A stretch of DNA of 64,000 nucleotides from Argopecten irradians (taxonomy: Eukaryota > Mollusca > Bivalvia > Pectinida > Pectinidae): the NCBI RefSeq assembly GCF_041381155.1, contig NC_091142.1, positions 21,538,362-21,602,361 on the forward strand. The letters run 5' to 3'. The notes beneath the pieces are model-generated. The model was not told the origin of the DNA. It worked only from the letters and a program-made list of their open reading frames with translations, and did no database searches. Shown here piece after piece: positions 11,941-23,720 of this stretch. Each line of letters starts with the position of its first letter. Positions within the stretch are counted from its first letter, which is position 1. The position numbers and the translations under genes were made by a program.

Positions 11941-11946
11941 AATAAA
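11941..11946 (+). terminator. polyadenylation signal AATAAA
   Basis: A canonical AATAAA lies about 162 bases after the TAG of the thioredoxin-fold gene. It is the first canonical hexamer downstream of that stop and is consistent with a short 3' UTR. Confidence 0.6.
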
Positions 11947-12939
11947 ACTGAAATTATTTTTAAGCATCATCTTACATATTTGGATAATAATGGCATTTAG
12001 CGTGAAAAACGTTAAGAGAAGCTGGTTTGTCTCCAAACGTTTAAGAATTGTCCCATCCATATTCTGTATCCGTACTGGATCCTCTGACTGTTCATATCTA
12101 GTGATATATTAAAAAAAAGATACCGTAATTTAATACTGGATTGTTCAGGCCCAAGAAAAACAAATATAATTCTGTCAAATATTTGATACATTTTAATATT
12201 AAATAATAGTGAAAGCTATAATGAAATCGAAATGAAGCCTTAAACCTAATTATGGTGGTTAAAGATAAAACTACAGTGGCAATAAGGCAGTTCGCAAGTG
12301 GAAATTTTGTTAAATATTCTTAGTAATTTAACATAGTTTTAATTGATATTTTTTAACGTCACTTTGCATTAAATGGTAACAGGATTTTGAGTACTGACTA
12401 ATAATATTTTTGCATTCAATATAAATCATAAATATTTACCGTGCCATATTGATCGAAAAATTGGTCTAAATTGTAGACATGTAATTTTCATGACGCCATT
12501 TTACTTAAGGCAAAGAAAGACATGACGATGCTATCAAAAGTCTTTTGGATATATCGCTTACTTCATTTTTGCAAATAATTTCCGGAGAGGAATTTCTAAA
12601 CATGCAAAATTACTAAGAATATTGTAAAATAAAATCTCTTGCGCACTGTATTATGGCCACTGACAGTACATGATCCGTATTAACAAGAGGTATAATTATA
12701 GACTCCACTACATCACAAATGAAGTTGGCGAAGATTAACATTCACCGATTTCAAAATGTAACGGGAATTCTTTAAAATTGTATAAAATTTACTTGATTGC
12801 TATTTCTTCGAAGATAAATTGCACGCCAAATAAATTTGATTTTCAGTAGTTATCTAACACCAAGTTGTAAAACAAACTGTGTCAACCTGTATTTAAGAAT
12901 AAATCATCATTTCGAGGATCTCGAACCATGAATACTGCT
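11947..12939. other. convergent intergenic region, nothing recognised
   Basis: This is AT-rich DNA between the 3' ends of two convergent genes. No open frame or repeat structure stands out. Confidence 0.5.
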
Positions 12940-12965
12940 TTTAATACTTAAAACCTATATTTAAT
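12940..12965 (-). terminator. minus-strand ATTAAA signals
   Basis: Two ATTAAA hexamers on the minus strand (12940-12945 and 12960-12965) lie 33-58 bases after the TGA of the repeat-protein gene. Either could direct its cleavage. Confidence 0.35.
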
Positions 12966-12997
12966 TAAGAATACATTCATACCTTGCCTATAATCTT

Positions 12998-15900
12998 TCA
13001 TGCAAATAATGGACCGGCTGAAAATAAGGCGTCATTTCCGTTAAAGTTCATCGGTCCACCAGCTCCAATTATATTGAAATCGTTTCCTATCTGGGGAATG
13101 AAAGAATTTGCAGGTTGGTCTGGAAAAGTTAATCCCGGAAATGCATTAGTATCAAACGGACCGGGAGTTATCACACCACCACCTTGGCGAAATTCTCCGA
13201 TCACACCTTGGAAATTCATAGGCTGCTGGAAATCATTGAAGTCTGTAAACTGTGGTCCAGGTTGGAACACCTGGAATCCATTTCCATTGAACCCGCCTTG
13301 TCCTACATTGAAGGGAAATGCTTCCGGTTGACCGAATTGCATACCACTTCCGGGAAAACGCATTACAGGTTCAAAGTCAGCACCACCTTGAAAATTTGGG
13401 CCTAAAGCTAAATTCTGATCAAATGCAATGTTTGGTCCAGTGAGACTAATTCCATCAGCGTCAATATTTTGGACAATCTGATTCTGTCCAGGATCCATTG
13501 TATTTACACGTGGATTTTCAAGGACTGAGGAAACTGCTGCTGCAGATTGGGTTCGTATTCGTGGATCGTTGAAGTCAAGGCCGGCATTAAAACGACCTTC
13601 GACAGAGTTGAATGACGGGATAGCAGGCATTACTGCAGGTCTATCCAGGGATCCCCCGACAAAGGGCATAATAGAACCTGGGGTACAAGACATTGAATCA
13701 TGAAATAATATTTGCTACATGATATACATGTATGTATATATACCACGGCGAAAGTCGATTTGTACCACGTAGAAAAGAAAAAAAAATGGATTTTTTTTCT
13801 AGTGATTACGAGATGCTTAATATCTAGTTATCACGCGATAGTTTTCTCATGATTACGACATAATTTTGTCTTTATTAAGTCATAGTTTTCTCTTGTAATT
13901 ACCTTTTTTTATTTTCTGTGTGATACTATTCGGCTCTCGTGATATATAGATTATTTATATTTACACTTTATCTCTGTTGAAAGCAATGTTACAAACCTTT
14001 TCGTACGTGGATGCTGCAAAAATGTGACTTATGTGAACTTCTTTATTTCTTGACAATCGTTTAAAATTTACTCTAAGACTCTTTCAATTGTGGATAGGAA
14101 CGCAAATACGTATTAAATGAAGGGATATTTTACCTGAGAATCACAAAATGCAGAAATTCCCTAGGCATACCAAGATATTTACAACATTTTGTGAGACATA
14201 GGTGTAGAATAGCCCTATTCGTTCTAACCACATTTGGAAGGGAATAGAAAATTACGATTGCAAGTCAATTCTCCAAACATAAAAATAGCATAGCATTTTT
14301 TAACGTAAATTTCACTGATTGCGCCCTTTACAAAAATATCAGGCTGTTTTTGAAATAATCAATCTTGTTGTTGACTATTTGACGTCTCTGGTTTGTATTG
14401 CAGGAGTAGCGATGTAAAACAGACTCTGACAATATAAGCGTATGAGATAAAGTACAATGTGTCCCATAAATCATGTTACAATTTCAAAGTTTCGTCTTTG
14501 TTTAATATAGAACGTAAATCACCAGGATTATGTTTGCAAAAAAAACTCTAATCATAAATTTCATGTTTGAAATAAAAACAAATCTAGGAGGTAATCTTAG
14601 CAACAATTTACAAAAAAGACACATTTTTGGAAAAACATCCAAATGAGAGATGACAAAAAGAGGAGCTTTTATAAGAGATTATATATATATATATAATTTA
14701 TCATTGATTTAATATACCACGAGTCTATTTTATTTAATTAGTCACAAGTGTAAGATTGCAGGTATTACATAACTACTACTTATTGAATTATTGGCAAATG
14801 TTCAATTTCGTTTCTACACAGGGCAGGAAAATTCCTATTCAAATGTAAAGATTCCTTGTACCGATACGATTAAACCAAACGACGTCGCATATACCGTCAA
14901 AATTACTTGTGATTTAATAAGTGCTATTACACATATGACCAACAATTTTTGCATTTGTGACATGGCCGTATGACATGGCTGGACTATGGTTGCTAATTTT
15001 GGCCATGTCGCACTGCTGCGTTGGCGTTCCCCGCCATGCGAATGAAGAGTGTGTCGTGATAAGTTTATCGCATAGCACAGTTTCGCTCTTTGGTTGGCGC
15101 GTTGTCGATCTTCGTATCACGGAGATGTTAATACGAGAATGCGATATGACAATAAGCAGCCACCATACTGGACACACAAGTCACTCGATAAACACTGTGC
15201 TTTTAGGAAGCCAATTAACAATCTATTCTATAGCCAAAATTAACGTTTTACCCTGTCCTTGGTTAACATCGTCCATGGTCGCGATCGGTTGAAAGCCACT
15301 GCCAGCATTTATTGGAATAACGCCGATTTGGGAGTTTACCGACGGACGTCCGCCAACATCTGTAACATACAATATTATACATCAACATAAGCTCTAGATA
15401 ATTTGGAAGTCCTTACTTCACGGTATCTTATATATGGATGCTAAATAAACTAAAACAAAAACAAAAAACAAAACCGAAAAACATAAAAAAAACCACACAT
15501 ATTCAGAATCAAACTGATTAATTTCGTAACGCTTTTAAAACTAAAAATAATTTCGCTAATCTTTTGACGAACTACAATTGAAATTTATTTTCGAAACAAA
15601 CAATCCATTTTTTACGTTGGCAAATAATTGTTTGTATTTAAATAACAAACATTCTTTTAATTTTTGGAAACACCAAAAGTACAGAGATTGAAACTAAACT
15701 TGAAATTACCAATATGCGGCATTTTATAAAATTGTCAGTGCTTTAGATACACAATGGATTAAGTTATTCAAGGTTTAATTTCAATTTGTTGAACTATTAC
15801 CTTGACCTTGATTCATATCATCTATTGCAGCTAAAGGTTGAAAGACACTTCCGGTGTTGAAGGGAACCATACCATTTCCTATTGTACGTCCGGTGTTGAA

Positions 15901-18900
15901 CATCACAGGTCCGTCAGAACCTTAAAACATCATAAATCGAGTACAAAAAGGGAACTTCTTTATTTCGACATCAGTAAGCCCATAAAGGAATTCCAAAGAC
16001 CTCACAAGCTTTTGTGGCATTCGTGCTAGTACAGTATAGAAGCTAATATTCTCCGGGGTTTTAATTTTACTAATTTCACGGATTTATTCAAATTCGCAAA
16101 ATCTAATACCTCGCGAATTATTCTAAAAAAAACAACCGACATGTTTTTACATATCAAACTCTGCTACAAAAAAGATTGTCAAAAATTATTTTCCGCGAAT
16201 AGGTTCCAAGCATTAAATTGCGAGATTTTACACCTCCGAAATGAAAAAGACATACAGTATTTTTCACACATAAAATTTCACATAAATAAGAGCTCTTAGT
16301 TTCGTTACATCACTATAACTAATATTCGCCGGGGTTTTCATTTTACTGATTTCACGGATTTATTCAAATTCGCAAAATCTAATGCCTCGGAAATTATTCT
16401 TAAAAAAACCCAACAACCAACATGCTTTTACGTATCAAACTCTGCTACAGAAAAGATTGTCGGAAATTATTCACCGCGAATAAGTTCAAACATTAATTTG
16501 CGAGATTTTACACCTCCGAAATGTAAAAGACATACAGTATTTTTCAAACAAAAAAATTCACATAAATAAGAGCTCTTAGTTTCGTTACATCACTATAATA
16601 GGTTGGCTTACGCAAAATGTTTTCAAATGATTTCTAAGCAAATTGTGGAAATAATGTTCTGTGTTCTTTTAATAATCAAATAAAAATTGTTTGAAATCTT
16701 TTTTTTATTTGTTTTTACCTCGCCCAAAGTTCACATCATCGATGGTCCCTCTTGGCTGAAATCCGGCGTTGATGGGACCAATGTCACTCCCAAATTGATC
16801 CTGAGGGTTGACAAACATGGGCCCTCCAGCACCTTACGTTATCAGTAATCATGTTATTAATTTGTAATAAAAAGTGATGAAACCAGAATTTTTTTCCGTA
16901 AATCGATTGCTTTATCATAAACGCATGGTTTGTATCTTATGTGCTTTAACATCATTACTATTGTCCTATCATCCACATGATTTCCAGTAACGTCGTCAAA
17001 GACATAGTTTTGTAGGTCACTTGTGTAATATAACCTGGATCGCTTTCCATTGGCTGGGCATGTTAGGAATTGAAAGGCTTTGATACCCCGTATCCTCGAT
17101 ATTCAAGTGGTTACTATCACTTTCGTTATATCCGCCCCTGGACAATGTCGTTGCAAAACTGAAAATACTGGCGGTGACAGTAAAGATTTTAGAGATAAAC
17201 GGCCAACTTCAAAGCCATGATGCTATTTCTACATGAAAAGATCAAACTACCTGTCGCATACATTGTATGTTGTTATGCATCGAGTCTTATGTGTTACTAT
17301 GTTGTAGTCCAGGTGTAGATATGACGACAGTGATAGTAAATCCTGGAGTGCCGAGGATGGATACACCAAGTACATTCCAAGTGATTAACCGAATTTTTAT
17401 ATAAAGTACAAAAAAGAAAAAAAAAGTTTTCATTTGTGTCCGTTTTCCCAAAGGAAGTTAATAATAAGAAAACCTATTGGATATCACGGTCATCATATAT
17501 GTACACTAGTTTTTACCGACACGAACGATTGTAAGTCAATTGGATGTTACCTGGTCCTTGGTTCATGTCGTCGATGGTCCCTCTTGGCTGAAATCCAGCG
17601 TTGATTGGACCAATTCCACTCCCAAATTGTCGTTGAGGGTTAACAAACATGGGCCCTCCAGCACCTTAAGTTACCAGTAATCGTGTAAATTAATTTCGAA
17701 TGTGACAAAAATGATTTGCGCAAATCTACCGTTTTGTCATAAATGTCGGTGTTCTTACACTTACTGTGTAATGACCAATACACTGTTATGAAAAGATGAT
17801 ACACACTAAGCCATCATACAACCTTATGAATACATTGCAAGGGATCAAGCATCACATTATCCATCTGATATCCAGTGTTTTATTTCATGAGATATTTTAT
17901 TTTTATTTGTCCCTTGTATAACAAGACCTGGAATACTTCCCATTGACTGTGTAATATATAAAATCAAAGGTTTCCATACCCCACATCCTCGATATTCTAG
18001 TGGCTACTATTACTGTCGTTGTATCCACTCCTGTCTTTGCAAACCACTGAAGATACTGGCGTACAGAGGTTAATTTTAAAGACTACAGAAAGCAATGTCC
18101 CACTTCAAAGCCATGCACTTGATCGTGATTTCTACATCAAAGAATCTGTTGTCGCACATAGAACCTTAAGAATGTCTATTACATAGTCCAGGGGTGGATA
18201 TGGCGAAAGCGTTAGCAAACCCTGGAGTATCGAATATTGACACACGAACATTCTTCAAATACATTCCAAGTGATCAAACATGTTTTATATAAAGCAAAAC
18301 TGACACTTATTAAGTTTTCTTCTGCAGTCCTATTCCCCACAGAAAGCTGATAAGGAGATGACCCTTAGGATATCGAGGTAATGTTGTATGTACACGAGCC
18401 GTTAACGGCATGGATGGTTGTTTCTTTTAATTGGTGTTACCTGGTCCTAGGTTCATGTCGTCGATGGTCCCTCTTCGCTGAAATCCGGCGCTGTTTGGAC
18501 CAAATCCACTCCCGAATTGACGCTGAGGGTTGACAAACATAGGCCCTCTTGCACCTTAAATCATCAATAATCATGTAATTATTATGTAACGTAAATCCAT
18601 CGTTTTGTCGTAAATGTCGGTACACTTATGACGTAATGACCAATACAGAATCATAATGACAGTCTACTTTGTGCTAGGTAAAGATGGTAAACACTAACCC
18701 ACAGGTTCTATCTTATGTATCCAATCATACTCACCATGTACTCTATGAATGCATTCCAAGGGATCGACCATCATTACTATATCACATTATCGATCTGATA
18801 TCCAGTGGCATATTTTATGTGGGATATTGTTTTTGTAGGTCACTAATGTGTAAAAGGACCCGAAACTCTTTTCATTGGTTACGCAGGATATAAACTCAAA

Positions 18901-21900
18901 GGTTTGGATGCCAACATCCTCGATATTCCAGTGGTTACTCCCACTACCGTTATATCAATCCCTAGACTATGGCATTGCAAAACTGAAGGTACTCGCGTGC
19001 AAAAGATTTGCTTTAAAGATTACATAGAGAAATGCCCAACTTCAAAGTCATATAATGTGTCATTATTTCTACATCAAAAGATCGTCGAGGGGTGGACATG
19101 ATGGATGAAAGTCATAGTAAATCAGCGACTATCGAGGATGGATAACCCACCACCCTTCAAACGCATTGCGAGTGATCAGATATGTTTTATGTGAGCCACA
19201 AGATGGCAGACTTTTATCAAGTTTTCATTTGTATTTTTCAAAAAAGAATTTGATTAGAAGAACAAAAATCATATACAGTATAATAGGTATATAGGTATAC
19301 TGTATAATAAACTAACAGTTACCGACACGAACGATTGAAAGTCAATTGGTGTTACCTGGTCCAAAGTTCATGTCGTCGATGGTTCCTCTTGGCTGAAATC
19401 CAGCGTTGATTGGACCAATTCCACTCCCGAATTGACGCTGCGGGTTGACAAACATGGGTCCACCAGCACCTTAAGTAATCGTGTAATTAATAATGAATAA
19501 AGAACTTAAAACATAAATAAAATGCATTACTATAAGCGATTAAATCATGTTAAGTTGATTTCACGCAATCACAAAATATTTCCATTTCTTGTTTTCATAT
19601 GCCACTAGATCTAGTTCATATCATATTGACATAGGTGGTTTGAATATTTGATAGTATATACAGAAAGTATTAATTGAAACAAAACAAATACCGATTATAA
19701 CCCATCATTGAATGCCTGTTCGGAAGAATGTTAAATTGACGATGTTCATGCACAGCATCAGTATTATGAATTTGATATAAGATTTATGTAAAACAAATAA
19801 CTTTACCTGCGATATTTGGATTTTGTTGACCTTGATTTGGCAGCTGCTGACCAAAGTCGTCAAAAGCGAACCTATTAGGTTGCGTCCCTCTGTTAGGAAC
19901 CGAGACACTTGGTGGCTCTGGTATCTGTGCTATGACTGGCGGGAAAGGAAGGATCCTAGCTAATCCTGCTTGCTGGTTTGCTGAAGCAACATTTCGGATG
20001 AAGTTTTGTCTTTGCAATTCTTGCACGACTCCCGCTCGTGTATTGACATCGGCATTTGCAAAACCGACAGGTCGAACATTACCTCCGCCAAAATTCCGAA
20101 AGACGGCGGGACGAATGTTAGCGCCACCTACATTTCGTATAACTGCTGGGCTAATGTTACCGCCTCCAATATTTTGAAGAACTGCAGGGCGAACGTTGCT
20201 GTCAGGAACATTTTGCACCACTGCAGGCCGCACATTATTTACGCCAGCGATTTGAACGTTAGCTTGTCGAACGTTGTGATCAACTAATTGAGGTATAACG
20301 TCATTGTTTCCTCCCCCTGGACTATTTGCTAAATTCACGTTAGGCGTGGAACGAAATCCGACAATATCAGGCCCTCCACCTTGTCTTGTATTTTGCCCTG
20401 AAATACATCACATGACTGGTTAAGATAAAATAGATGTAATCTCCTTAGATTATGAGATAGTTAGATCTAGGACATCGGCCGTTTTCGCTGTAGATCGTGA
20501 GCAATTCAAACCAATACTGGATACATTTATTGAGTTAATTCCATATAAATCTTAGATGCATTTCTGAATTACATGTATTTAGTTACGATTTACAACAAAT
20601 ATCCAATCATATATACTGTAAACAAACTTTTATTTGTGATTTATTTTCGCGAATTTCGCGATCAAAGTAAATTCGGGAAAGTTTATTTCCGCGAATTGAT
20701 AGCTTCGGCAATTCTTGCACCATATAATTCAAAGATATTTCCTTTTTATTTTAAATCCGCGAAACTTAATCTCCGCGAAAATGTTTTGAAACGGAAATCG
20801 CGAAATTTAGAAGGAAAGAAAGTTGGTTTACAGTAGTATATTAAAAGAAAATCAATATCTGCGACTTATTTTTTTCTAATTAATGTTCCAAATATTTCAA
20901 AACATACTTATGTATAGAGCAACTTAAGGTATTATAGACCACTATCAATTATCGACCCCCTACAGTTAATAAAATATTTAACTCTTATGTTGATATATTT
21001 AATATCAATCTCCAAATTAACAAAGATTAATGAATAAAATATGTATGATACGTACCAGCCTCTTGAAAAACATGTCCTTGGCTACGGCTGGCTGAAACTT
21101 TTAAAATAGCAAACTGTGTTTATCACTAGCGCAAGGAGACAATAGGCAAGGATAACTATACTATCAAAACAGAAGAAAATAAACACGTTTAAATAATTTA
21201 AAATGTGTATTCAGGAGACTTAAAAGAATCTGAACTGCTAAAATCTAATGCATTTATATTATGCATACAGCTTTTCACTTTGTGTCGATTACCATATGTA
21301 AAATATTACATTGATCTGTGTTTATATCTATTTAAAGTTATTGTTTGGTCTATCTATTATTATTTTTGTAAAATGAAAATAAAAAATGGTAACGATTTAG
21401 TCACAATACATTCATATCGGTACCGTTCATGAAAGTGTAAACAATGATTTTTCTCATGAACGTAAGTTGCTGGAAACAAAATCAAAGGCAAAAATTAAAA
21501 AAAGAAATGCAGCTCGATGACGTAAATCTGATAACTTAGTCAAGAATTAACAAGTATAAACGTTCGATGAGTATGTCTTTTGCTCTAAGTCTTGAATGAT
21601 GTCATTATTGCTATAGATACACAATTGTTGAACATTTGAAGATTGAACAAGAACGAGAGTAAAATATTCCTTTGAAATATTTGTTAATATTTTTCAGTGT
21701 TTCGTTTCTTCCTACAATCTCAAAGATAGGAAAAGTTAATTCGAAACTCGGAAATATATACTCGAATAACGACAAAAAATCATTCCGCGTTAGTAGGAAC
21801 AGGTACATTAAAATTTTACGCATTGTACCCGTGATAAATCATAAGATTATTTAACCTATAAGTGACTGTATTTAGATGAGAATTACTATACTGTACACAG

Positions 21901-23712
21901 TAAAAAGTACATGTACAACGTAGGTAAAATATGTTAGTGTTTGTCATATCGGTGTAGACTCATAATAGATATCACGATATTCTTAATAGATAACTATATC
22001 ATGATTAACCTATTTGGGGCCCCTTTTGTGCCAGTCGACATTGGAACACATTGTTTTCTGTTGATGTGTATTGGCCAAGTGATCTGCATACCTGTCTACT
22101 ACGGTGATTGATGACCTGATTGGCAGGTGGACAATTAATCATTAATTTCCTTATTTAGGGCACCAGGTACACAAGGTTTACCAAATTACCTGGTAGATTT
22201 AGTATCAAGTTAACCATTACTGGTGATAAATTTACCGCTTGTTGATCAAATACACACGACAATTGGAGTGTGGACGTTACTATTTATGGTACCGATGACT
22301 GTATTTTTATTCCCATTCACTAAGGAAAATGAAGACAAATTTTGATTATTAATTATTAATTACTTATTATAATAAGGCTTAATCGAAATAATAAATCATC
22401 ATTAATACTAAAACATTGAAAATGCGCATTATTTCTAGATTTAATGCAATTATAGCATGAGAACCGTTAAAAGCAAATGTTACTCTTTGATTTTATTGAA
22501 GATGTTTTCCTTTTTGTACTGTATAGTTATATACATGTTTTAGTTATATGTGCCATAATTTTCATACTCATGAATCAAGGATAGCTTTTGATATGTTATT
22601 AACCACAAAACATTTTGAGAAGTATAATTCAAAATCCATATGTTTTAAATACAAAGTCAAATAAGAGTACAAATATGTTATTAACTACCAAACAATTTGA
22701 GAAGTATAATACATAAAATGCATACGTTTTAAATACAAAGTCAAATATTGATATTAAATGAATTTAGGCAGTACTGCTTTCATTATAATATTTGCGTCTG
22801 TAGCGCAGTAAAATGTAAACACACACGATCAAACCAAGACGTAAAGTTGTAGTCATTCAATTAACTTCGTTAGAAAATCGCCATAAAAACAATCTTTCCC
22901 AAATGTTAAATGAACACCATTACATCCACCTGAACCAAATCATTAAGCAAAAATAAATAAATGCCAATTGTATAGGTATCCTTTTTTCTTCATGTTTTAT
23001 TCTTCTTGTGTTTTATCATACTTATTAACAACTCATAAGCATTTCACAATAGACACTTGGTTAATCATATTATGAGATACGGATAAATTAAAACCTCAAT
23101 GCTTTTTCAACATAACAGCATTTGAAACTGAACTTTGATGAGTGCATTTGCAATCAAGTACAATTTGAAAATTAATTATTAATTTAATAAGATATAATGT
23201 AGTTGAACATAAATTACTAAATTAACAATTGATATAGAATTAATATATTTTCATTTCATCTCAAATAAACGTTTGAAATCGAATTAGTGAAACGCGAGTC
23301 TAATATAAAGTTTCTACAATAAGGAAAATTTATATCACACTTCGCTTTAAACTGTATATATTAAGTATTCTTACGGATATCGTTTTAACTTTTATTTCTC
23401 TTTTAAATATGGTTTATTGCCTGAATTACATATATAAGGTACACATTTGACAAACATATATCTCTATATAATATCACGTAAACTATAATATTCCATCTTT
23501 CATTCTATGACATTTATACAAAATATTTTAATAAGGTAAACAAATATTATTTGTAAACATTGCATCACCATTTTGCCATTGCAGTGGATTTTTTATGATG
23601 TATATTGATATATTCATTAGCGCGAATCTAATTGACAGTTTATATATTAGAAGAAATGTGAATAAATCTTGTACTTACCTAGGCACATCAAGAGAAATAC
23701 CGAGAGCATCAT
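12998..23712 (-). CDS. secreted exon-repeat Gly/Asn/Pro/Gln-rich protein
   Basis: Ten minus-strand exons, every junction in phase 1, give 674 aa: 23679-23712, 21056-21091, 19807-20397, 19356-19469, 18441-18554, 17551-17664, 16719-16832, 15801-15920, 15252-15359 and 12998-13677 (TGA). Exon 1 encodes MMLSVFLLMCL, completed by A at the junction: a signal peptide. Exon 3 holds tandem 13-residue repeats (NVRPAVLQNIGGG type). Exons 4-7 are near-identical 38-residue modules containing GPMFVNPQRQFGSGIGP and NAGFQPRGTIDDMN. Exons 8 and 9 are diverged modules of 40 and 36 residues ending DDMNQGQG and DDVNQGQG. The last exon is Asn/Gly/Phe/Pro-rich (NVGQGGFNGNGFQVFQPG). The mature part has almost no cysteine and no known domain. 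Low-complexity secreted repeat proteins of this kind are typical of extracellular matrices in molluscs (shell, byssus, periostracum), but that role is inference. The donor after exon 1 is GTAAGT and after exon 2 GTACGT. Confidence 0.85.
13797..13950. repeat. degenerate GTGATTACGAGA-type repeat
   Basis: Imperfect copies of a GTGATTACGAGA / TCATGATTACGACATA phrase are spaced every 40-60 bases within intron 9 of the repeat-protein gene. The pattern resembles a common invertebrate foldback repeat but is too decayed to bound exactly. Confidence 0.35.
14682..14697. repeat. TA microsatellite
   Basis: An uninterrupted run of alternating TA lies in intron 9 of the repeat-protein gene. Confidence 0.8.
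14930..15190. repeat. GC-richer island of probable interspersed origin
   Basis: About 260 bases are distinctly richer in GC and CpG than the flanking intron, with overlapping open frames on both strands and the inverted phrases GACATGGC and GCCATGTC. The composition break suggests an inserted element, but I could not assign a family. Confidence 0.3.
15252..15359 (-). other. module exon 9 (36 codons) of the repeat protein
   Basis: The most diverged repeat-module exon. It encodes GGRPSVNSQIGVIPINAGSG and ends DDVNQGQ. It is flanked by TTACAG (acceptor) and GTAAAA (donor) on the minus strand, phase 1 on both sides. Confidence 0.8.
15801..15920 (-). other. module exon 8 (40 codons) of the repeat protein
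   Basis: A diverged module encoding SDGPVMFNTGRTIGNG and ending AAIDDMNQGQ. The acceptor is TTTTAAG and the donor GTAATA, both phase 1. It aligns with exons 4-7 through GP-x-x-x-N, FQP and IDDMN. Confidence 0.85.
16043..16598. repeat. 276-bp tandem duplication in intron 7
   Basis: Two head-to-tail copies (16043-16318 and 16319-16598) share CGGGGTTTT, TTTCACGGATTTATTCAAAT and GAGATTTTACACCTCCGAAA, and end in AGCTCTTAGTTTCGTTACAT. Divergence is a few percent, so the duplication is fairly recent. Noncoding. Confidence 0.85.
17091..17362. mobile_element. MITE family B copy in intron 6
   Basis: The left terminal repeat TATCCTCGATATTCAAGTGG is followed by TTACTATCACTTTCGTTATA. The right end carries the inverse ACGACAGTGATAGTAAATCC and then GAGTGCCGAGGATG. 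Long, about 55-base, terminal inverted repeats with a noncoding centre. Confidence 0.75.
17984..18240. mobile_element. MITE family B copy in intron 5
   Basis: The left end is CATCCTCGATATTCTAGTGG, and the right end carries AGCAAACCCTGGAGTATCGA. It occupies the same relative position behind its exon as the copy at 17091, so it was copied with the exon unit. Confidence 0.75.
18915..19140. mobile_element. MITE family B copy in intron 4
   Basis: The left end is CATCCTCGATATTCCAGTGG and the right end CGACTATCGAGGATG. It is the third member in the amplified exon units and is somewhat shortened. Confidence 0.7.
20020..20230 (-). repeat. 13-residue tandem repeats in exon 3
   Basis: Within the 591-bp exon, 39-bp units encode NVRPAVVQNVPDS, NVRPAVLQNIGGG, NISPAVIRNVGGA, NIRPAVFRNFGGG and a diverged NVRPVGFANAD. 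The period is a multiple of three and the frame is kept, so selection on protein sequence is likely. Confidence 0.85.
20613..20838. mobile_element. MITE family C (TACTGTAAAC ends) in intron 2
   Basis: The left end TATACTGTAAACAAACTTTT and the right end AAGTTGGTTTACAGTAGTAT are inverted. The interior is rich in CGCGAA and TTCGCG motifs on both arms. Diverged left ends of the same family precede the 49-bp tandem arrays at 40500 and 63605. Confidence 0.7.
21092..23678 (-). other. intron 1 of the repeat-protein gene
   Basis: A 2.6-kb AT-rich intron separating the signal-peptide exon from exon 2. It contains a two-copy tandem duplication (22594-22747) with AAATATGTTATTAAC and GAGAAGTATAAT in each copy. 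No coding frame was recognised inside it. Confidence 0.6.
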
Positions 23713-23720
23713 GTCAGCTG

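Larger units (their letters stand above)
16719..19469 (-). repeat. four amplified exon + intron units of the repeat protein
   Basis: Four 114-bp exons (16719-16832, 17551-17664, 18441-18554, 19356-19469) are spaced 832, 890 and 915 bases apart. The introns are also related: each of the first three exons is followed on the + strand by a family B MITE at a similar distance. The duplicated unit was therefore genomic (exon plus intron), not a retrocopy. Exons differ at few residues: exon 7 has PQDQ in place of PQRQ, and exon 5 has PNSAGFQRR. Confidence 0.85.

Noticed and set aside
13184-13405. Plus-strand frames across 12984-13405 and 19932-20287
   Set aside because: They are antisense to the well-supported exons of the secreted repeat protein.
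14957-15292. Overlapping open frames on both strands (111 and 87 codons)
   Set aside because: No family resemblance; both fall in a GC-richer island inside an intron that looks like an inserted repeat.
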